From NCBI GenBank assembly GCA_030435675.1, contig CM059622.1, forward strand, positions 5,270,001 through 5,334,000: DNA of 64,000 nt. The letters are read 5' to 3'. Source of the DNA: Steinernema hermaphroditum (lineage: Eukaryota > Nematoda > Chromadorea > Rhabditida > Steinernematidae). Shown here piece after piece: positions 49,686 through 63,018 of this stretch. The notes beneath the pieces were generated by a model, which saw only the letters and a program-made list of their open reading frames with translations, searched no databases and was not told where the DNA came from. Made by a program: the position numbers and the translations under genes. Every line of letters begins with the position of its first letter. Within the stretch, counting starts at the first letter, position 1.

Positions 49686-51622
49686 ATGGACCCTTCCTGC
49701 TCGTTCGTCAACAACTTCGTCAAAAACGACATCTTGAAAGCCGTTTTCATCGCTAAGCTTGTGGTTCTTCCCATTGGATTCGTCCTCTATGCCCTCTTTG
49801 TCAAAGTTCAGGTAGGGCAACATGCTCCAAAATGAACCATTTGGTGGAGCTATTTAGGGATGGAGTATGTGCTATCATCGGAACATCAACATTCTCATCA
49901 TTTCGTCCCACACATTCACTTTGGTGTACACAGCCGCTGCTTTCGCCACCACGTTAGACGAAACTGTCAGGTAAATTTGTTTTTGCTCAAATAGGTGGCA
50001 TAAGGTCACTCTCCATTCGCACTAAAACCGTGAAATAAGGTGAAGATTGCTGCGATACAATAAACGACTTGCCCTCAGAACCTGGCCAGAGATGGGCATC
50101 GGCTCAGCCACATATCCATCTCACTCGTTCGTGCCCAACTCTGAACCTTGTCGAGGTGACCGAACTAGCTTGATATGTAATGGTGGGTGTTGGAACATTT
50201 TACAAAGGCATTCCCAGTTGACAGTTGTCCCAGTCAATGTCATTGAAAGTGTACTGCAAGCGCAAGCACGCAAAAAAACCCCGACCGAAATTGGATACTT
50301 CAACAAAAAAAACGACTTTTTCGGGCCTGCGTCTGAGATCCGTATGATCTTCCTATCAATACAGACAGTCCTTATTCAACAAATCGTGAAATCGACACCC
50401 GAAGGCAACAAAAGCACCATTCCGGGTTAACTCCATATTCCCGCAGTTCTAGATGGCCTAGCTACATTACCACATAGCTTTTTTTTCTGAATTTCTGTCT
50501 TTCTGGAAATTTTGTACATAAAATATCCAATATCGTGGTATTTGGCAAAAACAATGTCACACTTTTGGACCTACTTTCATTTTAGCCTGAAAATATGGTT
50601 TAAAAAGACGGAGACCACAAATAATCTATGTCTTTCCAGGTTCTCGCAACCACATGCCAACCTATGTGACTATACCGTTCCCATTTCTCGCACGATGCCC
50701 ATCATGCTGCCCAACTACTTGGCTTACTCGGGTCTCCTCTTCAGTTTGGGTGTTATGTGCGCCGAAAGGTAGTTCTTTTCATGTGACAGCAGAATTAACA
50801 GACTGACGTAGATTTGTGGCGTCGTGGCAATTCCGTCGATACGAGCGATGGGACGTCACGCTGGGGATTTTGCTATTCATAGCTCTGGCATGTTTCTTCA
50901 TTGAGAACACTTCTTTTACGTTTCCACTTCAGATCGCTCTCACAATCGCCTCCACTTATGTGAATTTCATCGGTCCCTACTTGACCATGACCGATAAGCC
51001 GGCGCTTAGAACTCTGGTTATTTCGGTCTATAATCTTCCCACACTCACTGCGTAAACGGTCCCATTAAGTAAAAACTGTACCAAGTGGGCGTTTTAGAAC
51101 GAACTACCTTATGGTGGCAGCCACGACGGTTAACCTCATCTCCTTTCACTGCCAACTTCGATATAACAAGCGAAACAAGAACATCAACAGAGACGTTTCG
51201 TCGAAATATCAGATGAGCGAGAACATCAAGACCATTCAACTCATTCTTCCCATGGCCTGGACGCACTACATCTGTTTCTTGCCCTCTCTAGTGAACATCC
51301 TCCTCCCCGCGCTCAACAACTACAACCCGGAGCTGAATCCAACAACTGCCTACGTGTACGAAGCCTGTAGGTCCCACAAAGTGTTCGTGATCCTAAGCAG
51401 TGTTCAGGTGATACGATAGTCCTTTACCCGATGATACTCCCAATCGTCCTGTTCTGCACGAACCCCGTCTTGAGAAGCAACTGCCTGCAGCTCATCAAGT
51501 GCAAGAAGTCGAGAGTGAATCTCAATAGCAAGGTGGTGGACAACCACTTGACCACCGCAGATCATATAAAATCTCTGCAGAACATGTGGAACGAGATGGA
51601 GAAGATCGAAAAGAAAAAATAG
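49686..51622 (+). CDS. nematode chemosensory GPCR, Sra/Srab/Sre-like
   Basis: Six exons: 49686-49811, 49858-49970, 50640-50768, 50812-51051, 51098-51366 and 51408-51622. The introns are 46, 669, 43, 46 and 41 nt and all joins are in phase, giving 363 residues. The start follows a TTTTCAG acceptor by 18 nt, so a cis- or trans-spliced leader is likely. Seven hydrophobic segments can be laid out. The ERFVA..QFRRYER motif after the third segment and the YQMSEN segment before the sixth are typical of the Sra superfamily of nematode chemoreceptors, which act in sensory-neuron cilia. The family choice within Sra, Srab and Sre is uncertain. The last splice is easily misread: the previous exon stays open past a GTAGGT donor at 51367 until a stop at 51417, but only that donor restores the seventh helix. 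The basic tail ends EKIEKKK. Confidence 0.87.
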
Positions 51623-52972
51623 CAAACCGCCTTTATGCATTCGCGAATATTACGCTAATTTATGTTGGTTCTCATTACTAGCCATAAATTGTATTCATCT
51701 TATCCATTCGTGTTTCGCGACTAACTAGGATCAGTTATAGCACAACGTTAACAGCTAACACAATTGAAATACAAAGAAGTTTTCTGAACATGAATAGTGA
51801 CCTATGCGGAATGTTCGTCATCGCTCGGGCTAAACACAAGGGAAATAAATAAAAAATGGAAATGGTGTCTCCAAAAAGAACACTCTTTCGGTTCATATGC
51901 TATCCAAATATGGTCAAACATGGTCGAAAATGGTCTCTCGATTTCCACAACAAGCCTAACCGTCCTGAGTCTCCCCATCTGTCTTCATAACGCCAAAAAG
52001 CGGTGTTTTGCAAATTCACCACCACCTCCGATCGATCACACCGCTTCCATTCGGCCTTCCACCCGCCGACGAGCTCAAGGCATCTCTTGTCCTTTGTACC
52101 GTGTCCGTAGTTGGTAGGAGCTCAAAACGTTGCCCCCAGAAACAGAGCTTCAGAACTGCCTTCCACGAAAGATCCAAATATAAAAACAATAGAAACAAAA
52201 TAAAAAGAAGATAGCCTTCCACTTTAAAAGTCAAAACTGCGAGAGTCGATTCCTTTGAGGTTACTTTACAGTTCAATATGACATTAATTCCAAGTGAACT
52301 ATTTGGGGTTTGCTCTTATTGTTTTGTTGCAGTCCTTTGGGTTTTATGTTCTACAGGTCAACGGCAGCTAGCAGTACCGCTAATATGGTCAGATGAGGAA
52401 AGCATTAGCCGGCCAATTAGGCGCATAATTATCGTAAACATCTGCTCGCTGTGACGCCGCGCTGTAAGGTCAACAGAGTCCGATTCAAAATACCCATCGA
52501 TCTCAAGGTGACAAAACCATGATTTCATGAAGCACCTTTAAGATTATACATTCAGCTTGTCTGATTATCCGGCAACAGCGACAAAAAGACCACCAATTTC
52601 GATGCTCGGTCTTTGCTCGCCACATCGTTTCGCACTGTTCGAACTCCCCCAAAGACATAAATTAGCTTTCATTTATTAACGACATCTAGAAAAGGGCAGA
52701 GAATTTGAGACCATCGAGAGATAACAGCAAGTATCTGTGATATTCGTCATTTTCAAGAAATGAGCAAGAAGGCAGGGAAACAGCAACGTAACAAGAACAA
52801 AAGAGGAATGGGTGTGATAAATAGGTTTTGGCAGAGAGCGGGTCAGAAACTCGTTAGACGGGAGGGGAGATAATGCACTATTTACAATTATGCATATCGG
52901 GTTGGGAAAATAGTTTGCGTTGTCCGTATGTACATCAGAAGTGAAATGTGGAGAAGAAGATGAGGCTGTGTG

Positions 52973-55900
52973 CTAGTTCACCGTGTTGAATTCGTGCTGA
53001 AGAGCTTGAAGGTCGTCGATCATCGTGTCCAGATTCTCCATCTGCGCGTTCAGTTCCTCTATGGAGTGTGAAGGCTAAAAGAAGAATTCAGCTACCGTAC
53101 TATTATGGCTATATACCTGAAGCGGAGTCAGTTCTGATGCAGTATCTGAACAGGCGGTGATCTTCCCGTCGATTACATCGGCCGTATTCTGGATGCACGC
53201 CACAGAATACGGCGAGTATATGCTGGAGACGTTGACCCTCGGCTGGGCCTTTGCCCTTCCGATCGGCAGGTTCTCCGACGATTTGTGGGACATCATGACC
53301 GTAGGAGGTTTCCCGTCTCTGTTGGTGGGAGAGGCGATCACCACCGGCCTGACGATATGAGCTGTCTTCTCGATGGGGAGTTGATGGCTCGGTGACTGCA
53401 TCGTCGGCATGTTGGTGAAGGACTTGAGGCCAGACGACGAGCCAGGCACTCTGATGGTACGGTAGCCTTCGATCACAGGAGGCTGAGGTGGAAGCTGTGT
53501 CGGCGGCGGCGGAGTGCCCGATTGGAGCGCCGTTTGGGAGCCATAGGTGGATGAGCCGTGGTCGGAGAAATCGATCTTTGCGATGGGCTACAAATATGGA
53601 AGATTCAGAGTATTCGAAAGTAACCAAGAAGTTATTCTTCTGTAGAATCACTCAATTGTTCCCTGTATCGCCCTATTTTTTTGCTCTGTTTAATCAGTCC
53701 GACCAAAAGTCACCACTATCGTTCACATATCTCTGCTTTCCGATCTTTAGAGGGCGTCGAAAGCGTAATGTTGTTGTTCGCGCGGCGATGTTTTCTCAAA
53801 CACAAACGTCGAAAGAATTTTTGGGTCCCACAAAAGTTTGAGGACTTTCGTCGCCATGCAGAAAGGGGAAATGTTCTGGTTCGATTAGAGGCTGATGTCC
53901 AGTAATCATTAGGCATGTGGGACATGGATTATCATGAGGTGCCGACATGTAGGCTTCATTTTTTTGAGGCATGAGGAAATGGGAATATTTCTGGGAATAC
54001 ATACCTGTCGGTTATTTCCCGTGTAGATAACCTGCGGCGTTCTCTGCCTGCTCTCTAAACTCGTCGACGACTGATGGTAACTTCTCGACAAAGTTCCGTT
54101 GCCTGCAAAGTCGCGTTGAAACGAAGTAGCTCAATAATTCTCTAGTGGTTATCTCGGTTATTCAAGTTAAGACATCAGGAAAAGTGTTAGGGGGGCAGTC
54201 ACGCGCATGCTTTCTACTTGAAAAGACAATCTCTCGACACAGCATTCGGCGCTTACTCTCAGCATCGCTCGTGTAAGCGATGGCTGACTGTGTCATGCGA
54301 ATCGGGTTCGCCTTGCCGACGAGGATCGACCTCGGCGGTGGCGGTGGCACGACGGTGGAGGAGTCGCGAGAGGAACGTGTCATGAGAGTTGTCGTCGTCG
54401 AAGTGGCGTCGTCGTCGGGGGGCTCCCGAAAGCCGACCACTCTGTGAGGGAAAGGGCGCGCTTTGCTGGAGGAGGTGCTTTCTATGGAAAGAGAGGAAAA
54501 TAGGAAAGGAATGGGAAAGTGTGGCCAAAATGGATTTACTACGGTGGCTGGACACTCACCTTGGAGGGTCTGGTAGCGCGGAGGAGGCGAGTCCACAGGG
54601 TGCTGTGCCAGTCGCTTGAGTTCGTTTAGGGCGCACTCCGGAGTGTCGATGTATTCTGAAGACGAAACGGACAACCACACACATCGAAAGCGATAGGAAA
54701 AGAAAGGGAGGGACAAACGGAACTGAGAAACACTTACCACTAGCTCTGACGCCTTCGCCGTTTCGGATCCAGAGGTCGGGCCCTGTCCCCGATGGGGTCT
54801 TTCCGTTCCTGCTCCCGAGGGTTCTTCCCTGCATGTAGCCCTGCTGGCGCCGTTTCTCAGAGTCCTTGCTTCGACACATGCAAATACAGGCCATGATGAT
54901 GAATGGAAGAACGATGATGAACACGACGACGCCGATAATGACGTACAACATGTTGTTCCTAAGATATGTTTATTTACTGTATTAGTATTTCCTTCACTTA
55001 CTTGACAATATCGTGGTTGAAGAAGTTGAAGCTGGCACCTTTCCGATCGTGACTCGATCCTCCTCCGAATCCCCCTTTCGAGTAGCCACCCAGTTCAGGA
55101 GGGGCATAGCTGGAGACCGAGGACAACGGCCCGTAGCCCTTGACGTTCCGAGCTTGGACCTTGAAGTAGTAGGTGGTCTTCGGTACAAGCTTGGTCACTT
55201 GGATGGAGAGACGGTCGCCTTTCACGCTGTCCACCAGCCAGTTGCTGTCGGGAGTGTCGGCCCGATCGGTGTAGTAGATCATGTACTCCTCCACCTCTCC
55301 GTTGGCGTACTTCGGAGGCTGCCAATTCAGGATGATAGTGTTGGGGTCCTGAGTGGGGATGATGGTCAGATCCCGTGGCGCACTCGACGGGGCTGCGGGT
55401 TGGGTCCTGTTGACGGTCGTCATACTCCACTGGTTCGAGCTGATGATTTTGACGGCGAATTCGTATTGCGTGTTGGGACGAAGGCCATCGACGATGTGCT
55501 CCGTCTCGGAAGTGTTCACGGTACGGTACTTACCGCCGTCATCACTACTTAAACACAAATCGAACTTCAAAATGACCAATCCAGTGCATCTTACCTGGAG
55601 CTGTACCTGATGATGAACAGGGGAACGTTGAAGAGATGCGCATGTTCTTCCTCGTTCGGATCGGTCCAGGACACTCTGATCGAATTGGAGGAGACCGATT
55701 CGGCTCGGACTCCCATGGGCGTCAGATGGTTTTTGTTCTTCATCTGCTCCTTTGAATTCTTGAACGCTCCTCCCCCGGGCGTCAGTCTCTGGCCGAAGTT
55801 CGTCGTCCTCACAGTTTCATAGATGGGAAATCCATTTCCGATTCTGTTGAACGCCCTCAGCGAGATGACATAGTCCCGGTTCGGTTTAAGGCCAGTGATG

Positions 55901-58900
55901 GTGTACTGTCTCAGGGAGGAGCCCACTTGGACGAGTTCCACGTCGGGAACATTGATGCCCCATCCGATCTGGTAGCCTCGGATCATGATGTCGTCGTCGC
56001 GGGGAGGGAGCCAAGTCATGTGGATCGAATCGAATCCAGGCTGGACTCGGAGCTCGAGAGGAGCACCGGCGATCTGGTTCTCCTCCTTTTCCTCGAGCGG
56101 AGTGTCCACCCGAATCCAGTCGGTGTACGGTCCTGTTCCGTTCTGATTAACAGCCGCTATTCTAATCGTGTAGCTCGATCCGGGGTCCAAATTGGTGATG
56201 GTGTGGTCCTTGATATCTCCATCCACCACAAGAGTATTTCCCTTGCTTCCTCTGAGCTTCGTCTTGTACTTCAACCTGTATCCCGTGATCCGTCCGTTTC
56301 GGTGTTCTGGAGTTGGAGGTTCCCATCGAAGTTGGATCGACGACATATCCACGGCTTCGGCGCGGACACTGGTCGGGGGACCGGAGGGGGCGTCGGAGAG
56401 CGTCCGAACGGTCAGGACCTCAGAGGAGAGGCCTGCGCCATTGACGCCTTCTGCTTCCACTCGGATCTCGTACTCCGTGTCTTTTTCCATTCCGTGCAGG
56501 ACGTAGGAGGTCTTCACCATGAGCACCTGCGTCTCCTTCTCATTCGAATCGGCATTCTTCGGGATGTAGAAGAGCTTGTAGCGGACGGCTTCTGGACCAG
56601 TGGAACTTGGCGGATCCCAGTCGACGGCGATTGCCTCGGGACTCAGGACTTTGGCGCGGAGATTTTGGACTCGTCCAGGAACGGCTTCTGAAATGGAGGT
56701 AGTTGAAATTCACTCGAGGCTACGATAGGCTTGTGTCTTTTCTAAGCTATACAATGAATCGCCTATTTGATTGTTTTCATCATTCTTCGATACTTACGTT
56801 CTTTGGTGGTTCTGACGTGGACCTCGTCCGTACTCTTCCCCATTCCCATCTCATTTTCGGCGACCACCCGCACGAGATAGATCGTATCGGGTTGAAGATG
56901 GGCCAACGTCACAGAAGAAACGGTGGAATTGAGGGTTCTTTCTCTTGAGGACCCTTCTTCTCGGAAGAAGATATGGTAGACCAAGAGATGGCCGTGACGT
57001 TTGAGAGGAGGGTCCCACTGCAGGTTCAGCGTTCTACTTCCGGCACTCATGACGACGAGGCCGAGAGGTTCCGAGGGGAGCGAAGGCTCTCCGATGATTC
57101 CGGCCGCCGTTTCTGTCGACGTCGTGTCTGAAAGAGGAGTGGTCAGGGAGTGCAGGGGAAGGTGGTGACTAGGTCGGCACGCAGTTAGTAATCGCACTCA
57201 ACTAGAGTTATTTCGTGTAACGGCAAACACACTCCAGTCGTACTCACACCCACTCACCAGGATCTACCGTAACACCACGACTGGCGTTGAGGCCAGCAAA
57301 GTCGCCGAACCCCTCCGGATTCAGAGACCCGTTTGCATAGAGCGCATAATAAGCTTTCAGAAAATCTATTTCATCGTTGAGACAATAGAGACATCGCTGA
57401 GTCGTCTACTTACCTGCTTTGTCGACAAGCAGCTGAGCGAATCCCTGGGCGCTGCCGGCGTCGTTCTCGGCGATGCACTCGTAGACGCCCTGGTCGTCGC
57501 GGACAAGGCCAAGGATGTTGAGACGGTTGTTGCGAATGACGAAGTACTCGCTCGACGTGAGCATTTCGCCGTTCTTGAACCAGCTGACGATGGGTGTCGG
57601 GACTCCGGTGGCGTCGCACTGCATCTCGACGTCGTTCGTCTCCTGACTCACTTCGTCCACTGGCTTTACTTTGATCACTGGGGATTCTGAAAATGAGTGC
57701 GGGGTTAAAGAGAATGCCCTGATAAGAACGAAATTAGTTCTTGGGGTAACATCTAGAGGGTAGTTCCAAATACCATAGCGGTGAAAATTTAGCAGAAAGA
57801 AACATTCAATAGGTGCCCTGTTTGTGTCACAGATATTTTGTAAAGTGTGTCACTTACGTTTAACAAAAACGGTCGCTGAGGAATCGACGCTTTCGTCGCC
57901 GTTTCCCGCTCTACACGTGTAGACACCCGAATCCGAAAGATTGACGTTGAGGATCAGAAGCGAGCTCAGGCCGGCTTTTCTTATCCTGTCGGTTCCGACT
58001 TCCAGTGCCGAAGAATCCTTGAGCCACTTGATGTTCGTCTTCGGCCACCCGTTGGCGGCGCACTCCAGAATCACGGCCTGGCCTTCAACCACAACCTTAC
58101 TCCTCGGCTCGATGACAAATCTCGGAGGTTCGACCACGGTGCTCCTCGTGTCTTCGAGCACCTCCAGCGTCGCTTCCTGGCTTTTCTTCGAGAGATCGCC
58201 ATTTCGCGCGACACAGTGATACGTTCCCTTGTGTTGGAATTGTACATCGGCGATTTCGAGGCTCGAAGACACCGGTAGAATGGATGTGCCGTCGCGGATC
58301 TTCAGAGGACGGTCGTTGTGAAACCACTCGATGGCGGCCGTTGGCTGAGAGTCCTGAAAGTGGCCTCTTGTTGAGAAGTTTCGTAATGGAAATTCTGTGA
58401 CGAAAGATTAATAGGGAAAGAACAAGACATTTCAACACTTCCCTGGGGAATATGTCACATGAAAAATTGATGCTAAATGGAGCAGCCTTAAATGCTTCCG
58501 CTCGAATGAGTCATTGTAAACACATAAACTGAGCTAAAGAACTTAGGTTCTTGTAGGTTTTCGAAAGACTAATTCTAAGATGGATCACGGAAAAAATTCC
58601 CCAGGCTTCTTGTCACTACCACCTCAGATGCACATATTTTTGTCCAAGATTCTTCCACAATTTCCTTTAGGTTATTAGATTTCCTGCAGTTTTTCTCAAA
58701 TTTCATTTTCTGCCTCCCCAAAATTAGAGGTTCCGCCTCGATCCCCCACACTTTTATATGACTGCTCGCAATTGATTTATGCGCTCATTGCAGCCATCCT
58801 ATATTTGGTTTCACCCTCGTACGGCGAGATGTGACGCCCAGATAAGCGCCGCCGCACCACACAGAGGATGTCATTCCAATTACTCAATTTGGAAATTTCG

Positions 58901-61900
58901 AATCGAAATGTCCGTCACGATAAGTTCCTCGCTTAAACGTACCGTAATGCACTGGAAGACGACGGAGTCTCCCTTGTAAGCTCTTCGGTTCTCGGGCTGG
59001 ATCTCGAACTGGTTGAGCGAGGCGAGCTGCAGGGTCGCCCTCCGGGACAAAAAGGTCCAGGTGGCCTTCTCGTTGTCGTTCAGGGTGGTCACGTGCACCA
59101 CGCACTGGTACTTTCCCTCATCGGCGACGGCGACATTCTCGATCGACAAGGACCCGTTTGAGAGGACGAGGCTGCAATGGAGCTGTATGCTTCACGTGTC
59201 ATCAATGTGTCCGATTTTGGGTGAGATATCACATGTGCTGTCACTCATCTCCTCGCACTTATTGGAAAGAAATGGGCAAAGAATCGCCATTGGCCCCCCT
59301 CTCAGTGCAACCCTAACAGTTCGCGTCGGAAAGCCCGGGTAAGCCCTCGCCGCTATGAATCATCTTCGGCCATCGATCACCCAAATCGCGTAATCCCCGC
59401 CGTTCTTTCTCCGAGGACAACGCGACGCCAATTGGGAAACGGCGGATAAACAACAAACAGCGCCGTCGTTGACGTCCCGTGCCAAGCCCCCAAGATCCGA
59501 AACAGTAATTAATTTTGGAATCTATTTGGGAAATGTTCGTTTTCGAAACGGATGTGCGGCTCTTCTTGAGTGAAGACCACGGGAAGGTCATTGTAGCATC
59601 TACAAAAAAGACACAAAAAGAAGTAAAACACTCTCCAAGAAAGATGAATTTTCACAAGTCCAAAAACATAATCAAACCGGTATACGATTACGGTGGCTAA
59701 TTCCGAAGTTAATTTGCAAATTTCACTGCTTTTTTATTCCTAGATTAATGGCGTTTTATCGAAAATGAAAGACTAGAGCCACTTATGACAGAAAGCCACT
59801 AGAAAATCGTTGTACTTCGTTTTTAACCTGGTGCCACAAGGAATTTTTACTCACTGTGTTTGGGTTTCCAGATGGATTCTACTAAATTCCCCTTGGTTTG
59901 TCGGTATATTCTTACAAAACTAATATTCTGATGCTTTATAGTTTGTTGTTAAGCGCCATTATTCTCTTTAGAGTGGTATGGTTCTATTTGTGGCCAGGAC
60001 CAAAAGCAACCATGTACATGGCAGTCGCTTAGAGTTCCAACCAACCCTCTGCTATTTTGGTCAGACGTAATAATGAGAACATAGGCAAAAAGATAGAAAA
60101 GGACCATTTATTAATTGGAATATTCGCAATTGTTCAAGAAGACAGGCCTGGCAGCAGTCACGCAGTACTCATAGCATGTAAGAATTACTTGAGTTTGATT
60201 GCATATTTTGGAGCTTACATAGATCTATCTGACTGTCTTTTTTCGTTTGCATCGCAATGATATCGCCTAGAAAAAATGTGCTCAAGATGAAGTGGTCATT
60301 TTTTGATTCATAAGCTCAGTGGACTCTCACTCGTGTCGCGGTGGCGAGCGGTCGGTCCCTCCGGTCGCTCTCTGAGTGTCTGGTCGGTCAGATGGCAAAC
60401 CCCATGGCACTTGTGACTGTTCCGGCTTCCAGTTCCGCTCCTGAATCCGAAGATTTGCCGATTCCTAGAAGCCCCATGAAGCTCTCCGCCAACCACCGGT
60501 TCGACATCTACGCCGCGCCAGGGATGAAGCCGTCTTCCAGACATCCTCTGTTTGCCTATTTTCGGTGTCGCGCAAGGCATAATGCCTTTGATTCGCGAAA
60601 TAAAATCGTGAAATCGTGAAGCTCAGTGTATTCTGAGAGCATAGGATCCGTATCCTGCATGGTCGATAAACTCGATCTCCTTCTTCAAACGATGAGATCT
60701 CGTACTGAAGTATGCGTCCTTTTTACACATCTCTCCTACGAAAACTTATTCCATTGAGTCTTAGATCCGTGCACTTCACTCTCTATCTCCCATTTATGGT
60801 TTCGAAACGGCGGATCCCTCTGTTGTGCTGTATAATCGGGCGGTCTTCTTTCTAATCCGTCGAAGTTCGCTTCCGTCGGCGACTAATGGCATCCCTAAGG
60901 CCTACTCAGATTGTGTGTAATTTGCATTGCGGCAATCCATCATCAATTCTGACCTCCGCTGACCACCAGGCTGCGACGAGGACGCGCATGGCGCTCGTTA
61001 ATGCATGTCTTGCGCGCACGCGCCCCTCCAAGACTCCATTAATTGAAATCCTCCCCTAATTCATTCATATTGCCCAAGGCGCGTTTAAATTCGGGCTTTA
61101 CGACGTTGCGTACTCGCTCCCAGCCACAAGTGGCGCATACCTCTAAACGTCAATAAACGCCATGAATAATAAATGACACCGGTGTGAAAGTACTGAGTGT
61201 GCGTTCCCGCGTGGGACCCGTTTCTAGTGAGCCCGTCATGATGATCACCACGAGGGGGATCATATCCGAAGTGAAATTAGCCGTGAAGCGTGCATGTCGA
61301 GGACACGAATCATCGTCTTCCATTAGCGGAGAGGGAAATAGGGGCAATTATGCAATGGGGCGCGCGTTACGGGTGCGTAAAGCGCGTGAGAGCGTCGTCG
61401 CAGAAAAAACATATGTGCCAATCGGAGGTAATAAAGAAGCAACTCGGACGACTGTTGGTGCGACGACGCTCAAAACGCCATAAATCTTCGCGGCAGCAGC
61501 AAGAAGAAGCAAAACTCACATTCGTCCCGCTTGCCGAACACCTCGGAGCGGCGCACCGTCTTTGCGCCACTCGATGCGATTCTCCAAGTAGCCACCGCCA
61601 TTTGTCTTCGGACTGGTCGAGTGGCGACAGTGCAGCAGGACCCGGCTGTCCGCTTGGGCCACCACGTTCTCCGGCTCAGCTGTGAAGTGGAAGCCAACAT
61701 AGCGCGGATCTGAAAAAAACGGTGTTTTAGGGGTGTTTGGACTGATTTATGGGAGGTGAACGATGGGATGCTGTTGCTCGTTGCACAAATGAAATGTGGC
61801 ATCGTAATGTTAAAAGGTTTCTTGGTTGTGTTTGTGATGATTTATTGGGGAAAACGAGGCGGATTACTGTAGGCAAAATGAAAACATTTGGGTATATGTG

Positions 61901-63018
61901 ACCTTTCTGAATGCAGGTGTTCAGTACAGTACAGTATCCCAGAACATATACGCACTTAAGGACATACTGTATTTAAACTAATGGCCGTTTTGCTCAGACA
62001 TTTCATATTTTTTTCAGTGTTTTTTATGAAGCACAACTGATGGATTTCCTTCTTTAATTTCGGTTAGATACCGTACTCATCCCTTCTACTACCAAAACAA
62101 CACCTGTGCACCTTGAACTCGCCCCTAAGATAACCAACAGCAAAGGAAAACATTTGCTCAAAAACTAACCAGAGCGGCACCTTTTGATGTTTTTAGCACT
62201 GAAAGAGCCAATTAGTCGAGCTAATTCTCTTTGTTACATGGCCCTCTTATGATAGCCACCTGACATACGTCGGCGAGGCAGTAAATCATGTTGCGACTAC
62301 GGCACCTTTCAACTTCTTCTGCTGGGTTGTTATCGACTCTTCTGTAGGTATGAATGCAGGGTTGGGAGGAATTCACGATTTTTTGGATAATCAACGCGGA
62401 ACTGAATCGTTTGCACTTTAGCGCTTATCGCGATTCTCTTCTGCACGTGCAGTCGTTTGATCAAAAGCCCAAACACCAACTTTAACTGCGCCTCACCACT
62501 TCCTACTCCACTCGGAAATGCTCTAATTTTGGAACGATACAAGCTCAAACCCCCTCATATCCGCTAATCCGGAAATCCGTTCGGTAATCGCCTTTGAAAT
62601 ACGGCCACCCGGGAGGTGTCGAAATGGAATCGTCGGCTTAGGGGCCAGATTGATCGTCATCATCGTGTGACAGGACGACTTATCGTATTTCCGCCGCCGC
62701 ACCCACCGGTGTCGTGCGCGACCAAAACAGATGGTGGATGCAGTGCCTGTGCGCATAAAAGATGGCTTCTTGCGTCGCCGGTGACGCCGAAAATAATTGA
62801 TTTCGCCCAATCGTATTGTTGTTGTTTAAAGCGCCAAAAGGAACGGTAAAAAACCAACCGACGGTGATGGCGCGTCTCGAGTGGTGCCGAAGAACGTGTG
62901 GAGTCTCTTCGACGACGGCGGCGCTCACCAGGACGGTGAGAGAAAAGAATAACAGTGCATCTGAAGAGGAGATTGATGGCCCACCGCTGCACCGGAGAGA
63001 TTTACCATTTATTTGCAT
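52973..63018 (-). CDS. netrin receptor UNC-40/DCC
   Basis: Fifteen minus-strand exons: 63018-62859, 61709-61520, 59171-58943, 58353-57858, 57686-57414, 57353-57258, 57127-56798, 56687-55595, 55547-55002, 54958-54738, 54655-54560, 54481-54257, 54102-54005, 53587-53117 and 53074-52973. All joins keep phase; 1541 residues. A signal peptide (hydrophobic core [15 protein letters not shown]) is followed by four Ig domains (about 57-165, 166-255, 264-358, 360-449) and a 32-residue linker. Six fibronectin III domains follow (one in exon 7, four in exon 8, one in exon 9), then a membrane helix at about 1140-1164. The tail carries P1 ([11 protein letters not shown]), Pro-rich stretches, and P3 at the extreme C-terminus ([20 protein letters not shown]). 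This is the complete DCC architecture. The protein guides axons and migrating cells toward UNC-6/netrin. The first donor (GTCG|GTTGGT) is weak, making exon 1 the least certain join. Confidence 0.95.
57258..57353 (-). other. symmetric linker exon of unc-40
   Basis: This 96-nt exon encodes only the Gly/Asn-rich linker between Ig4 and the first fibronectin domain. Both its flanking introns are phase 1, so skipping it would remove 32 residues without a frameshift. Alternative use is possible but not shown. Confidence 0.5.
60310..60600 (-). mobile_element. interspersed repeat family 1, diverged copy D
   Basis: It lies in the 2348-nt second intron of unc-40. Read on the minus strand it has CTCAGAGAGCGACC and GACCGACCGCTCGCC in the order seen in copies A and C (CTCAGAGAGAGAGAGCGA, GACCCGACCGATCGCTGG). 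The rest is more diverged, so membership is less certain than for A-C. Confidence 0.45.

Noticed and set aside
50047..50430. A 128-codon plus-strand open frame inside the GPCR gene
   Set aside because: The flanking receptor exons join in phase across a 669-nt intron that contains it. It lacks membrane segments and would disrupt the receptor.
51367..51419. Continuation of the fifth GPCR exon to the stop at 51417
   Set aside because: It would truncate the receptor before the seventh helix. The GTAGGT donor at 51367 with the acceptor ending at 51407 gives a 41-nt intron and a complete protein.
55013..56691. Long plus-strand open frames opposite the unc-40 fibronectin exons
   Set aside because: They are shadows of well-supported minus-strand coding exons with all six fibronectin domains.
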